From assembly GCF_000980895.1 (NCBI RefSeq), contig NZ_LAZX01000081.1, positions 1 through 64,000 on the forward strand: a stretch of DNA of 64,000 nt, read 5' to 3'. Shown here piece by piece: positions 1 through 9,937 of the stretch. This DNA comes from Sphingomonas sp. Ag1. GTDB lineage: Bacteria; Pseudomonadota; Alphaproteobacteria; Sphingomonadales; Sphingomonadaceae. The notes beneath the pieces were generated by a model. It ran no database searches. It saw nothing but the letters and a program-made list of their open reading frames with translations, and had not been told where the DNA came from. Each line of letters begins with the position of its first letter. Positions within the stretch are counted from its first letter, which is position 1. The translations under genes were made by a program, and so were the position numbers.

Positions 1-104
1 AGCCGCAGCAGGCGCAGCAGCGCGTCGGGATCAGCAGGGTCGGCGAGGCCATCCAGCCGGGGGGTGAGCGCGGCGATGTCGGCGCGGTCCAGCGGGGCGA
101 TCAT
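1..104 (-). CDS. Partial CDS running off the left edge, unknown product
   Basis: An ATG at 104-102 overlaps the TGA of the upstream glycosyltransferase gene (ATGA overlap) and opens a frame that stays open to the window edge, about 34 codons. The visible N-terminus begins MIAPLDRADIAAL and is Leu/Asp/Ala-rich with no signal peptide. The overlap indicates that it is the next gene of the same operon. Too little is visible to name a family, and the product is unknown. Confidence 0.6.
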   Translation of the reverse strand, partial: MIAPLDRADIAALTPRLDGLADPADPDALLRLLR

Positions 105-1114
105 GCCGCGCCCTCCAGCCGGTCCTGCTCCAGCCCCGCGATCAGCCGCTCGGCATCGGGCAGGGTGACCGTGCGCATCCCGCCCGGCGGGGCGCCGACG
201 ATCCGGGCGGCGAACGCCTCGCCATTGGTACATTCGGCGGCCACCGCGACGATCTCCGCCAGCGGCAGGCGCAGCGGGGCGGCGAGCCGGGCATAGAAGC
301 GCCGGTCGCAGCCGTGGCGCTGGCGTGCCTCCGCCTGCATCGCATAGCGCCATGCCTCGTCCGCCGGATGCGCCACCAGCGGCGGCTGCTCCGCGGTGTC
401 GAGCGTCGCGAGATGCGCGGCAAAGCCGCCGCCGGCGCGGCCATCGCGCCGGGTCGATGTTGCCACCCGTACCGCGCCATCGCGGCGCAGCGCGAAGCCC
501 AGCCGCGCCGCGGCATCGGCAAAGGTTGCATCCTCGCCATGCCCCAGCGGCGGGAAGCCGCCGGCCGCGCGATACACTGCGCTCGTCATCGCCAGGCTGG
601 CGGCGCTGGTCCAGTGATGCGTGTCGCCCGCCTCCCACGGGACCGGATCGAGCCGGCGGCGAAGGGCGTGGAGGCGATCGTAATAGACCTCCAGCCGCGC
701 CTGCAGCGGCGCGGCGTGGCCGGGTTGCTGCACGATCCGCCCGGCGACCACGTCGGCCTCAGCCAGCCCTGCCAGGGTCGCCGCGACCCAGTCGGGCGCG
801 GGGCAACTGTCGGCATCGGTGGTCAGCAGCAGTCCGTCAGGCGCGACCGACAGTGCAAGCGCCATCGCCCGCCCGCGCGCGAGCCCGGCATTGGACGGGC
901 GACCTGCGTCGCAACAGTCGGTGATGATGCGATAGGGCAGCGTCGGGGCCAGCCGCCGGGCGATGGCAAGGCTGTCGTCGGCGCAATTGTCGAAGAACAG
1001 CGCCAGCGTGAAGCGGGACGCGCCGACTTGCCGCGCCAGTGCATCGAGCAGCCGGGGAAGCCGGTCCGCCTCGTCACGCACCGGGACCGCAATCGCGACC
1101 TCAGCGCCGGTCAC
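101..1114 (-). CDS. Glycosyltransferase family 2 protein
   Basis: Predicted 337-aa cytoplasmic GT-A glycosyltransferase that would move a sugar from a nucleotide donor; the acceptor is unknown. The N-terminus has the GT2 opening strand (VAIAVPVRDEADRLPRLLDAL, about residues 6-26), then FFDNCADDS, where GT2 enzymes bind the nucleotide, and TTDADSCP near residue 100, the DXD-like metal site. A later GHGEDATF stretch fits the acceptor/catalytic ED region. The start is a GTG preceded by AGGA at about 6 nt. The stop overlaps the next gene by 4 nt, so this is an operon with the partial gene at the left edge. Family assignment is firm; the pathway (polysaccharide or lipid glycosylation) is not determinable. 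Confidence 0.85.
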   Translation of the reverse strand: MTGAEVAIAVPVRDEADRLPRLLDALARQVGASRFTLALFFDNCADDSLAIARRLAPTLPYRIITDCCDAGRPSNAGLARGRAMALALSVAPDGLLLTTDADSCPAPDWVAATLAGLAEADVVAGRIVQQPGHAAPLQARLEVYYDRLHALRRRLDPVPWEAGDTHHWTSAASLAMTSAVYRAAGGFPPLGHGEDATFADAAARLGFALRRDGAVRVATSTRRDGRAGGGFAAHLATLDTAEQPPLVAHPADEAWRYAMQAEARQRHGCDRRFYARLAAPLRLPLAEIVAVAAECTNGEAFAARIVGAPPGGMRTVTLPDAERLIAGLEQDRLEGAA

Positions 1115-1314
1115 GACATCCTGTCGATCGCATCTCGATCATCGCCCCTGCCCCTTGTCTATCCATGTTATACGCCCGAACACAGGTTAGGCTCCCATGG
1201 TGAAGGTTGCGGTCAGGGGAGATCGTGCCCGATCCGTCGCGCTTCGCGCGACGCAAAGGCGCCATGCCGCGCGCGGTGCATCTATGATAGCCTTCGCACC
1301 GGAAGGGAGCGCCA

Positions 1315-2217
1315 TTGCTGTTCGACGGCCGGATCATCGCGGGGATCACCGTGTTCGTCGCCGTGGCGCGCACGGGCAGCTATGCGCGCGCCAGCGAGTT
1401 GCTTGGCCTGTCGCGTTCGGGGGTGGGGAAGGCGATCGGCCGGCTGGAGGAGCGTACCGGCCTGCGGCTGTTCGATCGCAATGCCCGCGCGCTGAAGCTT
1501 ACCGACCAGGGACGCCTGTTCCTCGACGAGGCGACGCCGATGCTGGAGGCGCTGGGTCGCATCGCCACGCCAGCGGCGCCGGCCGAGATCCGCGGGCGGC
1601 TGCGCGTGTCGACCGACGGGGCGTTCGGGCCCGATGTGCTGATCCCGATCCTGCCCGATTTCCTCGCTGAGCATCCGCGCGTCCGGCTGGACGTGCTGGT
1701 GCGCGACCGGATCGACAATCTGTTGACCGACGGGTTCGACGTCGCGCTGCGCTTTGGCGATCCCGATGCGCGCGGGCTCGACAAGCAATTGCTGATGAAG
1801 AGCCGGGTACTCACCTGCGCCAGCCCGGGCTATCTTGCCCGGCATGGCACGCCGATGGTGCCGGAGGACATTGGCGAGGAGCATCGCTGCGTCCGCCTGA
1901 TCGATGATGTGACCGGGCGCCCCCACGCGTGGCATTTCATCGACGCTGCGGGGGAGACGCGCACGATCGCGCCCGAATGCGGCCTGACCGTCAACGACGC
2001 CGCCTCGCTGATCGCCGCGGCGCGCTGTGACCATGGCATCGTCCGGTTGCTCGACGTGGTGGCGGAAGGCCCCTTGCGGACCGGCGAACTGGTCGAGATC
2101 CTGCCGGAGTGGAACTGCCTGCGCTGGCCGGCCTATCTCTACACCCCCGACGACGCGCATCGCTCCCCCGCGCTGGAGGCTTTCATGGGGTTCGTGCGCA
2201 GGCGCCTGTCGGCCTGA
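1315..2217 (+). CDS. LysR family transcriptional regulator
   Basis: 300-aa LysR-type regulator. Residues about 5-65 form the winged helix-turn-helix (GSYARASELLGLSRSGVGKAIGRLEERTGLRLFDR), followed by the linker and a periplasmic-binding-protein-like effector domain from about residue 90 to the end (RLRVSTDGAFG, ALRFGDPD). Length is typical of the family. The start is a TTG with GGAAGGGA 6-7 nt upstream. It is transcribed divergently from the glycosyltransferase and lies upstream on the same strand as the SnoaL-like and paoABC genes, so one of these is its probable target; the effector is unknown. Many close relatives control oxidoreductases, which would suit the pao cluster, but that link is inference. 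Confidence 0.9.
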   Translation: MLFDGRIIAGITVFVAVARTGSYARASELLGLSRSGVGKAIGRLEERTGLRLFDRNARALKLTDQGRLFLDEATPMLEALGRIATPAAPAEIRGRLRVSTDGAFGPDVLIPILPDFLAEHPRVRLDVLVRDRIDNLLTDGFDVALRFGDPDARGLDKQLLMKSRVLTCASPGYLARHGTPMVPEDIGEEHRCVRLIDDVTGRPHAWHFIDAAGETRTIAPECGLTVNDAASLIAAARCDHGIVRLLDVVAEGPLRTGELVEILPEWNCLRWPAYLYTPDDAHRSPALEAFMGFVRRRLSA

Positions 2218-2345
2218 TCCCGTCGCGGCGCAGGCCTAGCCCGATCTGGCCGCGTTGCGGCCCGTCCCGCCAGGGGGGACATTTCGGCGACGAACTCGCG
2301 CGCCCGCTGCGCTGTTCTTGCAGCAGCATCCGGGAGAACAAGTCG

Positions 2346-2888
2346 TTGCGATCGTCCATCATGCCTGCCGCGCTGGCGGCGGTTCTGCTTGCCGCCCCCG
2401 TTGCCACACCCGTTGCCGCCGTGCCGCGTCAGGATCCGGTGGCGGCGCCCAGCCGCGAACCGGTCAATCGCCAACCGGCCAATCGCGCGCTGATCGAGCG
2501 GGCCTTTGCGCAATGGGCGCGCGGCGAGGCGGACATCTTCGACCTGCTCACCGATGACGTGGTCTGGCATATCACCGGCCAGGATCCGGCGGTCGCCACC
2601 ACCTACCGGTCGCGTGAGGCGCTGCTCGCGGGGGCGGCGCGGCCGCTCGCCGCGCGGCTCACCGCGCCGCTCACCCCGACGGTGCGGCGTATCTGGAGCG
2701 ACGGCGACGACGTGCTGGTCCATTGGGACGGGAGTGCGCCGCTCGCCGACGGCTCCACCTATCGCAATACCTATCTGTGGATCATGACCGTGCGCGGCGA
2801 TCGGGTGACCCGCGTCACCGCCTTTCTCGACAATGCAGCGTTCAAGGCCGCGCTCGCCAAAGCGCCGCGGCGCGACGCCCGCGATTGA
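2346..2888 (+). CDS. Exported SnoaL-like / NTF2-fold protein
   Basis: About 180 aa. It begins at a TTG with a good GGGAGA ribosome site 8 nt upstream; an ATG at 2361 is the alternative. The first ~27 residues (LRSSIMPAALAAVLLAAPVATPVAA) look like a signal peptide. The rest shows the SnoaL_2 pattern: RALIERAFAQWARGEADIFDLLTDDVVWHI, then a RSREALLAG-like segment, an LVHWDGSAPLADG strand and a YLWIMTVRGDRVTRVTAFLD strand. NTF2-fold proteins bind small hydrophobic ligands or isomerise them; no catalytic residues can be assigned here. It lies between LysR and paoA on the same strand and may share their function. A cytoplasmic form would result if the signal peptide is not real. Confidence 0.75.
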   Translation: MRSSIMPAALAAVLLAAPVATPVAAVPRQDPVAAPSREPVNRQPANRALIERAFAQWARGEADIFDLLTDDVVWHITGQDPAVATTYRSREALLAGAARPLAARLTAPLTPTVRRIWSDGDDVLVHWDGSAPLADGSTYRNTYLWIMTVRGDRVTRVTAFLDNAAFKAALAKAPRRDARD

Positions 2889-3005
2889 CAATTCTGTCCC
2901 CGCTGCGTCGACAAATCGGCGCGGAACGGCGGGCGTCGGCCATGCGATACGATCGCATCGCACAGAGGAATGGAGCCCGGAAACGCGGGCGCCGAGGGAG
3001 TGACT

Positions 3006-3554
3006 GTGGATTGGATCGACGCGGAAGCGACCACCGATATCGACCTGACGATCAACGGCACGACGCACCGGCTGGCGATCGACGCGCGCGTAACCTTGCT
3101 CGATGCGCTGCGCGAGCATCTGCACCTGACGGGCACCAAGAAGGGCTGCGATCATGGCCAGTGCGGCGCCTGTACCGTGCTGGTCGACGGCCGCCGCATC
3201 AACAGCTGCCTGACGCTGGCGGTGATGCATCAGGGCGATGCGATCACCACGATCGAAGGCATCGGCACGCCCGAGGCGCTTCACCCGCTGCAGGCGGCGT
3301 TTGTCGCTACCGACGGATTCCAGTGCGGCTATTGCACGCCGGGCCAGATCTGCTCCGCGATCGGCATGCTGGGCGAGGTGGCGGAGAACTGGCCGAGCCA
3401 TGTCAGCGACGACCTTGAGGCGCCGGTGACGCTCGACGCCGCGCAGATCCGCGAGCGGATGAGCGGCAATCTGTGCCGCTGCGCCGCCTATCCGCGCATC
3501 GTGGAGGCAATCGCGCAGGTTGCCGACCAGCAGGCGGCGGAGGCGGCGGCATGA
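3006..3554 (+). CDS. paoA: Aldehyde oxidoreductase 2Fe-2S subunit (PaoA/YagT type)
   Basis: Small iron-sulfur subunit of a molybdenum hydroxylase. Plant-type 2Fe-2S motif [12 protein letters not shown]...NSC lies in the N-terminal half and the helical second cluster motif CGYCTPG...CRCAAYP in the C-terminal half; these pass electrons from the molybdenum site to FAD. GAGGGA at 2994-2999 favours GTG 3006 as start; GTG 3000 and ATG 2970 are in-frame alternatives. E. coli PaoA carries a twin-arginine signal peptide, but none is seen here from any of these starts, so the enzyme is probably cytoplasmic. The stop overlaps paoB by 4 nt. Isoquinoline or nicotinate-type hydroxylases are alternatives, but the FAD subunit favours the Pao type. 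Confidence 0.88.
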   Translation: MDWIDAEATTDIDLTINGTTHRLAIDARVTLLDALREHLHLTGTKKGCDHGQCGACTVLVDGRRINSCLTLAVMHQGDAITTIEGIGTPEALHPLQAAFVATDGFQCGYCTPGQICSAIGMLGEVAENWPSHVSDDLEAPVTLDAAQIRERMSGNLCRCAAYPRIVEAIAQVADQQAAEAAA

Positions 3555-4543
3555 TCGCGTTCGACTATATCCGCCCCGCCTCCGTCGACGCGGCGCTCGC
3601 GGCGCAGGGTGCGCGGGGGGAAGGCCGTTTCATCGCAGGGGGAACGAACCTCCTCGACCTGATGAAGCTTGGCATCGAGCGTCCGCGCCAGCTGGTCGAT
3701 ATCAACGGCCTTGATCTGAAGGCGATCGAGGAAACGGCGGAGGGCGGGCTGCGCATCGGCGCGCTCGTCACCAATGCCGATCTTGCCGCGGACCCCCGCG
3801 TGCGGGCGCGCTATCCCGTGCTGTCGCGCGCGATCCTGGCGGGGGCGTCGGCGCAGCTGCGCAACAAGGCGACGACCGCGGGCAATCTGCTCCAGCGCAC
3901 GCGCTGCTTCTATTTCTATGACCCGGCGACGCCCTGCAACAAGCGCGAGCCGGGCAGCGGGTGCAGCGCGATCGGCGGGTTCAACCGGATCATGGCAATC
4001 CTCGGCACCTCGCCGGCCTGCATCGCCTCGCATCCGTCGGACATGGCGGTGGCGATGCGCGCGCTCGATGCGCGGGTGGAGACGGTCGGGCATGACGATG
4101 GCCCGCGCACGCTGACGCTCGAAACGCTGTACCGCCTGCCGGGCGATACGCCGGAGCGCGAGACGATACTGGCAGCGGGTGAGCTCATCACCGCAGTGAC
4201 GCTGCCGCCGCCGCCGCCCGGACGCCAGAGCTATCGCAAGGTGCGCGACCGGGCGTCCTATGCCTTTGCGCTGGTGTCGGTGGCGGGGATTGTCGCGGTT
4301 GCTGACGGGCGGATCAGCCATGCCGCGCTCGCCTTTGGCGGGGTCGGGACGATGCCGTGGCGCGATCGCGCAGCGGAGGCGATGCTGGTGGGCGAGGCAC
4401 CCGATCGCGCGCTGTTCGCCCGTGTCGCCGACGCGGTGCTCGCCGAGGCGCGGGGCAGCGGCGCGAACGATTTCAAGCTGCCGCTGTTCAGGCGCACGCT
4501 TGTCGCCAGCCTTGCGTCCCTTGCCCAGGAGAGTGCCCGATGA
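3551..4543 (+). CDS. paoB: Aldehyde oxidoreductase FAD subunit (PaoB/YagS type)
   Basis: 330-aa FAD-binding subunit of the molybdenum hydroxylase. The FAD pyrophosphate-binding motif is [15 protein letters not shown] (residues about 27-41), with a second motif [15 protein letters not shown] (about 105-119). An insertion with C119, C129 and C138 ([21 protein letters not shown]) matches the extra Fe-S-carrying loop typical of PaoB/YagS and not of ordinary CO dehydrogenase FAD subunits; this is the main reason for choosing the Pao assignment. ATG overlaps the paoA stop as ATGA, and the paoC start overlaps this stop in the same way, so the three subunits are probably translationally coupled. Confidence 0.88.
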   Translation: MIAFDYIRPASVDAALAAQGARGEGRFIAGGTNLLDLMKLGIERPRQLVDINGLDLKAIEETAEGGLRIGALVTNADLAADPRVRARYPVLSRAILAGASAQLRNKATTAGNLLQRTRCFYFYDPATPCNKREPGSGCSAIGGFNRIMAILGTSPACIASHPSDMAVAMRALDARVETVGHDDGPRTLTLETLYRLPGDTPERETILAAGELITAVTLPPPPPGRQSYRKVRDRASYAFALVSVAGIVAVADGRISHAALAFGGVGTMPWRDRAAEAMLVGEAPDRALFARVADAVLAEARGSGANDFKLPLFRRTLVASLASLAQESAR

Positions 4544-6762
4544 GCGCGACGATCAAGCTCGACGCGCCGTTCAGCCACAGCCTGGTCGACGACGCCGCCG
4601 ATCCGCAGGTCGGGCGGCCGCTGCCGCGGGTCGATGGCCCGCGCAAGGTGGCCGGGCAGGCGCGCTATGCCGCGGAGCATTTCCCTGACGGCCTCGCGCA
4701 TGGCGTGCTGCTGCGCGCGCCCGTCGGCAAGGGGCGGATCACCCGGCTGGAGGCGACGGCGGCGCGGGCGATGCCCGGGGTATTGGCGGTCGTCACCGAC
4801 CCGCGGCTGATCCGCAACGGCGGCGATTTCGCCGGATCGGCCGCGCCGGTGCAGGGGGTGGAAGAGGTCGTCTATTTCGGCCAGCCGGTCGGCGTGGTGG
4901 TGGCCGAGACGTTCGAGCAGGCACGGGCCGCCGCGCTCATGGTGACGATCGACTGCGCCGCCGACGATGACGGCGTGTTCGACATGGAAGCCGCGCTGGA
5001 TCGCGCCGCGCCGCCGACCGACGACATCTTCGGCCTGTTCCTGATCCACACCGAACAGGGCGATGTGGAGGCGGCGATGGAGGCCGCGGCGCATCGCGTC
5101 GACGCGGTCTGGACCACGCCCAGCCACAGCCATTCGGCGATGGAGCCGCATGCCGCGGTCGCCACCTGGGAGGGCGACCGGTTGACGCTGGACGCATCCT
5201 ATCAGTCGCCCGTCACCTCGCGCGACAAGCTTGCCACCGTGCTCGGCATCGCGCCCGAGAACGTGCGCGTCCGGTCGCCCTTCGTCGGTGGCGGTTTCGG
5301 CGGCAAGCTGGGCCTGATGCCGGAGGCCGCGGCGGCAGCGATCGCGGCGCAGCAGCTGGGCCGGCCGGTCAAGGTCGCGATGACCCGCCAGAACGTCTAT
5401 GAGACGACGGGCCGCCGCCCCGCCACGCACCAGCGGCTGCGGCTGGCCGCCGACGCCGACGGCCGGCTGACCGCGATCGCGCATGAGACGATCACCGACC
5501 AGCTGGCGGGCGAAAGCTTCTTCGAGCCCGCCGGCATCGCCACGCACCTTCTGTATGCCGGGGCCAACCGCCTCGTCGATCACAAGGTGGTGCGGGTGAA
5601 CAAGCTGCTGGCGGTGTCGATGCGCGCGCCGGGCGAGGCGGCGGGGCAGCTTGGGCTGGAATGCGCGATGGACGAGCTGGCCGAGCAGCTCGGTATCGAC
5701 CCGGTCGATCTGCGCCTGCACAACGAGCCGGATCGGCACCCGGAGGACGGCATGCCCTTTTCCAGCCGCGCGCTGGTCGATTGCCTGCAGCGGGGCGCCG
5801 AGCGGTTCGGCTGGTCGAAACGCAACCGCACGCCGGGCGCGATGCGCGACGGCGAATGGCTGATCGGGCACGGCATGGCGGCATCGGTGCGCGGCAATCT
5901 GTACGGGCCGAGCGCGGCGCGCGTGTCGATCGGCGGCAACGGCCAGGTGACGATCGAGAGCGAGATGACCGACATCGGCACCGGCACCTATACGATCCTG
6001 ACGCAGATCGTTGCCGATTTGCTGGGCGTGTCGTCCGACCGGGTGGAGGTGCGGCTGGGCGATACCGACAGCCCGCGCAGCGCCGGGTCGGGTGGCAGCT
6101 GGGGCGCGGCCACGGCCGGGTCGGCGGTTTATGCCGCGTGCGAGGCGCTGCGTGCGCAGCTGGCGGCGGCGGCCGGTGTCCCGCTGGCGGAGGCGCGCTT
6201 TGCCGACAATGCGCTGATCGCGCGCGGCGCGCGGCATCCGCTGGCGCGGCTCGCCGGTGAGGGGATGAGCGTCGAGGGGTCGACCGAGCCGGGCGAGAAC
6301 AATGCGCGCTACAGCCAGGCGGCCTATGGCGCGCATTTCTGCGAGGTGCGGGTCAACGCGGTGACCGGCGAGACGCGATTGTCCCGCTGGAACAGCGTCT
6401 TCGCTGCGGGCCGTATCTTGAACCCGCGCACCGCCACGTCGCAGGCGATCGGCGGCATCGTCTTTGGCATTGGCGCGGCGCTGACCGAGGAACTGGTCCA
6501 CGACGCGCGGACCGGCAAGGTCGTCAATCGCGACCTCGGCGAATATCACGTCCCCGCGCATGCCGACATTCCCGCGATCGACGTGCTGTTCCTCGACGAG
6601 CGCGATTCCATCGCCAATCCGCTGCTCCTGAAGGGAGTGGGGGAGCTTGGCACCTGCGGATCGGGCGCGGCGGTGGCCAATGCGATCTACAATGCAACGG
6701 GTGTTCGCGTCCGGGAGTTTCCCGTGACGCTCGACAAGCTGCTGCCCGGCCTGCCGGACTGA
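4540..6762 (+). CDS. paoC: Aldehyde oxidoreductase molybdenum-binding subunit (PaoC/YagR type)
   Basis: 740-aa catalytic subunit carrying the molybdopterin cytosine dinucleotide cofactor. The N-terminus has the aldehyde oxidase hammerhead domain ([17 protein letters not shown], about 28-44). [12 protein letters not shown] (about residues 247-258) is the glycine-rich Moco loop. [15 protein letters not shown] near the C-terminus contains the conserved catalytic glutamate, E702. Length and order paoA-paoB-paoC match the E. coli operon. The probable reaction is oxidation of aldehydes to acids by a cytoplasmic form. No XdhC-like insertion chaperone (PaoD) is visible downstream; the next gene is an SDR, so Moco insertion must rely on a gene elsewhere. 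Confidence 0.88.
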   Translation: MSATIKLDAPFSHSLVDDAADPQVGRPLPRVDGPRKVAGQARYAAEHFPDGLAHGVLLRAPVGKGRITRLEATAARAMPGVLAVVTDPRLIRNGGDFAGSAAPVQGVEEVVYFGQPVGVVVAETFEQARAAALMVTIDCAADDDGVFDMEAALDRAAPPTDDIFGLFLIHTEQGDVEAAMEAAAHRVDAVWTTPSHSHSAMEPHAAVATWEGDRLTLDASYQSPVTSRDKLATVLGIAPENVRVRSPFVGGGFGGKLGLMPEAAAAAIAAQQLGRPVKVAMTRQNVYETTGRRPATHQRLRLAADADGRLTAIAHETITDQLAGESFFEPAGIATHLLYAGANRLVDHKVVRVNKLLAVSMRAPGEAAGQLGLECAMDELAEQLGIDPVDLRLHNEPDRHPEDGMPFSSRALVDCLQRGAERFGWSKRNRTPGAMRDGEWLIGHGMAASVRGNLYGPSAARVSIGGNGQVTIESEMTDIGTGTYTILTQIVADLLGVSSDRVEVRLGDTDSPRSAGSGGSWGAATAGSAVYAACEALRAQLAAAAGVPLAEARFADNALIARGARHPLARLAGEGMSVEGSTEPGENNARYSQAAYGAHFCEVRVNAVTGETRLSRWNSVFAAGRILNPRTATSQAIGGIVFGIGAALTEELVHDARTGKVVNRDLGEYHVPAHADIPAIDVLFLDERDSIANPLLLKGVGELGTCGSGAAVANAIYNATGVRVREFPVTLDKLLPGLPD

Positions 6763-6792
6763 CGCCTTGTCCCTCAGCGCACAGGAACGACG

Positions 6793-7536
6793 ATGAAGAA
6801 CAGCGGCAACACGATCCTCATCACCGGCGGCGGATCGGGGATCGGGGAGGCTCTGGCGCATCGGTTCAACGATGCCGGCAATACGGTGATCGTCGCGGGG
6901 CGGCGGCGCGCGGCGCTGGAGGCGTCGATCGCCGGCCGCGCCAACATGCATGCGATCGAGCTCGACGTGACGAGCGCGCCAGCCATCGCCGATTTCGCGC
7001 GGCGCCTGCTGGCCGAGCATCCGGACGTCAACGTTCTCGTCAACAATGCCGGCATCATGCGGATGGAGCCGCTCGACCGGGCACGCGACCTCAGCGATGC
7101 GGAGGCGACGATCACCACCAACCTGCTGGGCCCGATCCGGCTGATCGATGCGCTGATCGACCATCTGGTCGGTCAGCCCGATGCCACGATCGTCAACGTC
7201 AGCTCCGGCCTCGCCTTCGTCCCGCTGGTCGCGACGCCCACCTATGACGCGACCAAGGCCGCGATCCATTCCTATACCGTCGCGCTGCGCCATGCGCTTG
7301 CCGGCCGGGTCGAGGTGATCGAGCTGGTGCCCCCGGCGGTGCAGACCGGGCTGACGCCGGGGCAGGAAACGCGCGAGGGATATCTGCCGCTGGGCGCGTT
7401 CATCGATGAGGTCATGACGCTGTTCGCGCAGGACCCGACCCCGCCCGAGATCCTGGTCGAGCGGGTCGGCTTCCTGCGCGATGCCGAGCGCGAGGGGCGG
7501 TTCGACGAGGCGCTGGCGACGCTCAACAGCCGCTAG
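6793..7536 (+). CDS. SDR family NAD(P)-dependent oxidoreductase (DltE/YdfG-like)
   Basis: 247-aa short-chain dehydrogenase. TGGGSGIG (residues 11-18) is the cofactor-binding glycine motif, NNAG lies near residue 85, and the catalytic Ser and YDATK (Y-x3-K) follow NVSSG at about residues 136-160. AGRRR at the end of the second strand (about 36-40) suggests NADP preference. It starts 30 nt after paoC with no terminator between them, so it may be the last gene of the pao operon and could interconvert alcohols and aldehydes handled by it (inference). The sequence most resembles the DltE-like group of SDRs, whose substrates are mostly unknown. Confidence 0.85.
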   Translation: MKNSGNTILITGGGSGIGEALAHRFNDAGNTVIVAGRRRAALEASIAGRANMHAIELDVTSAPAIADFARRLLAEHPDVNVLVNNAGIMRMEPLDRARDLSDAEATITTNLLGPIRLIDALIDHLVGQPDATIVNVSSGLAFVPLVATPTYDATKAAIHSYTVALRHALAGRVEVIELVPPAVQTGLTPGQETREGYLPLGAFIDEVMTLFAQDPTPPEILVERVGFLRDAEREGRFDEALATLNSR

Positions 7537-7555
7537 GCGCCCCGCAGCGGCCCCG

Positions 7556-8194
7556 CTAGCGTGCGCCGCGCACCCTCGCATGCCAATGGTCGTACAGCGC
7601 GGCAATGTCGCCGCTGGTCAGGATCGGCATCGCCTCCTGCAAGGCTGCGTCGGTCCAGTCCCACCAGCGCATGTCCAGGAGGCGCGCGATCTCCGCCGGC
7701 TCGAAGCGGTGGCGCAGTACGCGCGCCGGGTTGCCGCCGACGATCGCATAGGGCGCGACGTCCCTGGTCACGAGGCTGCGCGTGCCGATGACTGCGCCGT
7801 CGCCGATGGTGATGCCGGGCATGATCACCGCCTCCGACCCGATCCACACGTCGTTGCCGATGACCGTGTCGCCTGCCGGCCGGAACCCGTTCGCCGCGCC
7901 GGCAAAGCTGGGGACCTCGGGCATCCAATAGAAGGGAAAGGTGCTGATCCAGTCGCTGCGATGCCCCTGGTTGCCGGCCATGATGAACGCCGCGCCCGAT
8001 CCGATCGAGCAGAAGGAGCCGATGATCAGCCGGTCGACGCCCGGATCGGGCAGGAGATAGCGGGCGCAATCGTCGAAGCCGTGGCCGTGATAATAGCCCG
8101 AATAATAGCTGTAGCGCCCGACCGAGATGTTGGGATTGGTGACCTGCTGGTCGAGCGTGATGCCCTTGAACGGGCTTTCGAAAACCTGCTGCAT
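7556..8194 (-). CDS. CatB-related O-acetyltransferase (xenobiotic acetyltransferase family)
   Basis: 212-aa left-handed beta-helix acyltransferase of the CatB/Vat type, which moves acetyl from acetyl-CoA to a hydroxyl. N-terminal [16 protein letters not shown] is the characteristic XAT opening. Hexapeptide-repeat segments follow ([53 protein letters not shown]), with NQGHRSDW around the expected catalytic His (about residue 78), and [17 protein letters not shown] is the usual C-terminal cap. Length fits CatB (about 210). Whether it confers chloramphenicol or streptogramin resistance cannot be told; many chromosomal members act on other substrates. It converges with the SDR with a 19-nt gap. 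Confidence 0.88.
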   Translation of the reverse strand: MQQVFESPFKGITLDQQVTNPNISVGRYSYYSGYYHGHGFDDCARYLLPDPGVDRLIIGSFCSIGSGAAFIMAGNQGHRSDWISTFPFYWMPEVPSFAGAANGFRPAGDTVIGNDVWIGSEAVIMPGITIGDGAVIGTRSLVTRDVAPYAIVGGNPARVLRHRFEPAEIARLLDMRWWDWTDAALQEAMPILTSGDIAALYDHWHARVRGAR

Positions 8195-8523
8195 GGGTGA
8201 AGATCCGTAGGAAATTGGCAGAGCAACGGGGCAGGGGATCGCATGGATACCCTGCCGCGGCCGCTCCCGTCATCGACGGAAGGGCGCGATTCAGCGGCTA
8301 CTCGGCGTGATCTTCATGCCGCGATCATGCGTCAGGCGTACCGCCCTGCCAACCCTCGTGCACGCAGCCGCGCCGCCGATTGACACGGGCCGGGCGGCGT
8401 GGCTCATTCGTCCTTTCGGGACAGGGCCGCGCTCGTCCCGGCATGATCATGCGAGGGAGGGGGCGCCATGTCTGCTGTCCGTGACCGGCCATCGCCTCCG
8501 TCGTGCAGCGCCGCGGTCGCATC
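8195..8523. other. Intergenic region between divergent genes, about 330 nt
   Basis: Lies between the divergent catB-like and chrA genes. It holds short open frames on both strands, but none has codon use or homology that I can support. No clear operator palindrome, terminator or RNA fold was recognised. The chrA start may lie as far left as GTG 8503. Confidence 0.5.
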
Positions 8524-9891
8524 GTGACAGCGCCGCCGCCGGTGACCCTGGGTGAGGCCGTCCGCGTGTGGCTGCGCATCGCGCTGTTGTCCTTTGGCGG
8601 GCCGGCCGGGCAGATCGCGGTAATGCACCGCATCCTCGTCGACGAGAAGCGCTGGATCGGCGAGCATCGGTTCCTGCACGCGCTCAATTACTGCATGATG
8701 CTGCCCGGCCCCGAGGCGCAGCAGCTGGCGACCTATATCGGCTGGCTCCTGCACCGGACGAGGGGCGGGATCATCGCCGGCGTGCTGTTCATCCTGCCCG
8801 GCGCGATCTCGATCATGGTGCTGAGCTGGATCTATGTCCTCTACGGCCGGCTCGGCATCGTCTCGGCCTTGTTCTTCGGGTTGAAGGCGGCGGTGCTGGC
8901 GGTGGTGGTGCAGGCGGTGGTGCGGATCGGCAGCCGCGCGCTGCGCAGCGGCGCCGCGCGCGCACTGGCGGCGGCGGCCTTTGCACTCATCTTCTTCGCC
9001 GGCGTGCCGTTTCCGCTGATCGTTCTGGGTGCCGGCATCATCGGATGGTGGTCGGCGCGACGCGGCAGCGCGGCGTTCCGGGCGGGCGGCCATGGCAGCA
9101 CGACGGGGACGATCGTTGCCGACGCCGACACCGTGCTGGGCGAGGAGCTGCCCGACCATGCCCGTCCCGGCTGGCGCGCGGCGGCGCGCACCGCGATCGT
9201 CTGGCTGGCCTTGTGGCTGGTGCCGGTCGCCGCACTGGTCGCGGCGCTTGGCCCCGACAATGTGTTCAGCCGCATCGCGACCTTCTTCTCCACCATGGCG
9301 ATGGTGACGTTCGGCGGCGCCTATGCGGTGCTTGCCTATGTCGCGCAGCAGGCGGTGGAGAGCTATGGCTGGCTGGCGCCGGGCGAGATGCTGGACGGGT
9401 TGGGACTGGCCGAAACGACGCCCGGGCCGCTCATCATGGTGCTCCAGTTCGTCGGTTTTCTTGGCGCCTATCGGGATCCCGGCGCGCTGTCGCCGCTCCT
9501 CGCGGGTACGCTCGGCGGGCTGCTCGCGACCTGGGTGACGTTCGTGCCGTGCTTCCTGTGGATCTTCCTCGGCGCACCGTTCATCGAGCGGCTGCGCGGC
9601 AATGTGGCGGTGGCGGGCGCGCTTTCCGCGATCACCGCCGCGGTGGTCGGCGTCGTGCTCAACCTGGCGATCTGGTTCGCGCTCCACACGCTGTTTCGCG
9701 AGACGGCCAGTATTTCGGCGGGCCCGCTGCGTTTCGACGCGCCGGTGCTGTCCAGCATCGACCCCGCGGCCCTGGCGCTGTCGCTGGGTGCCGCTGTGGC
9801 GATCTTCGTGCTGCGGGCGGGGGTCATCACGACGCTGCTCGCAACCGCGGCGGCGGGGCTGGCGCTCTACGCCCTTGGCTGGATCCGGTAA
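8524..9891 (+). CDS. chrA: Chromate transporter ChrA (two-domain form)
   Basis: About 455 aa, the size of a fused, two-domain CHR-family protein that exports chromate from the cytoplasm by proton-coupled antiport. Both halves carry the CHR signature: N-terminal [13 protein letters not shown] with [24 protein letters not shown]-terminal [17 protein letters not shown] with [19 protein letters not shown]. About ten hydrophobic segments are visible. Between the halves is a hydrophilic stretch around residues 180-220. GTG 8524 is chosen; GTG 8503 is seven codons longer and neither has a strong ribosome site. No chrB or chrF lies nearby, so chromate regulation is not evident and sulfate-like anions remain possible substrates. 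Confidence 0.92.
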   Translation: MTAPPPVTLGEAVRVWLRIALLSFGGPAGQIAVMHRILVDEKRWIGEHRFLHALNYCMMLPGPEAQQLATYIGWLLHRTRGGIIAGVLFILPGAISIMVLSWIYVLYGRLGIVSALFFGLKAAVLAVVVQAVVRIGSRALRSGAARALAAAAFALIFFAGVPFPLIVLGAGIIGWWSARRGSAAFRAGGHGSTTGTIVADADTVLGEELPDHARPGWRAAARTAIVWLALWLVPVAALVAALGPDNVFSRIATFFSTMAMVTFGGAYAVLAYVAQQAVESYGWLAPGEMLDGLGLAETTPGPLIMVLQFVGFLGAYRDPGALSPLLAGTLGGLLATWVTFVPCFLWIFLGAPFIERLRGNVAVAGALSAITAAVVGVVLNLAIWFALHTLFRETASISAGPLRFDAPVLSSIDPAALALSLGAAVAIFVLRAGVITTLLATAAAGLALYALGWIR

Positions 9892-9901
9892 CGGGGCGGC
9901 A

Positions 9902-9927
9902 CGGGCGGGGGCGGGCGCCCCCGCCCG
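9902..9927. terminator. Strong GC hairpin between convergent genes
   Basis: Perfect 11-bp inverted repeat (CGGGCGGGGGC, loop GGGC, GCCCCCGCCCG) in the 46-nt gap between chrA and the DUF3597 gene. Position suggests a bidirectional terminator. There is no clear T-tract on either side. Confidence 0.6.
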
Positions 9928-9937
9928 CCGTTCCGGC

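Noticed and set aside
4258..7605. 1115-codon open frame on the - strand over the pao genes and the SDR
   Set aside because: It lies opposite four well-supported genes, its translation is Arg/His/Gly-rich without domains, and long antisense frames are expected at this GC content.
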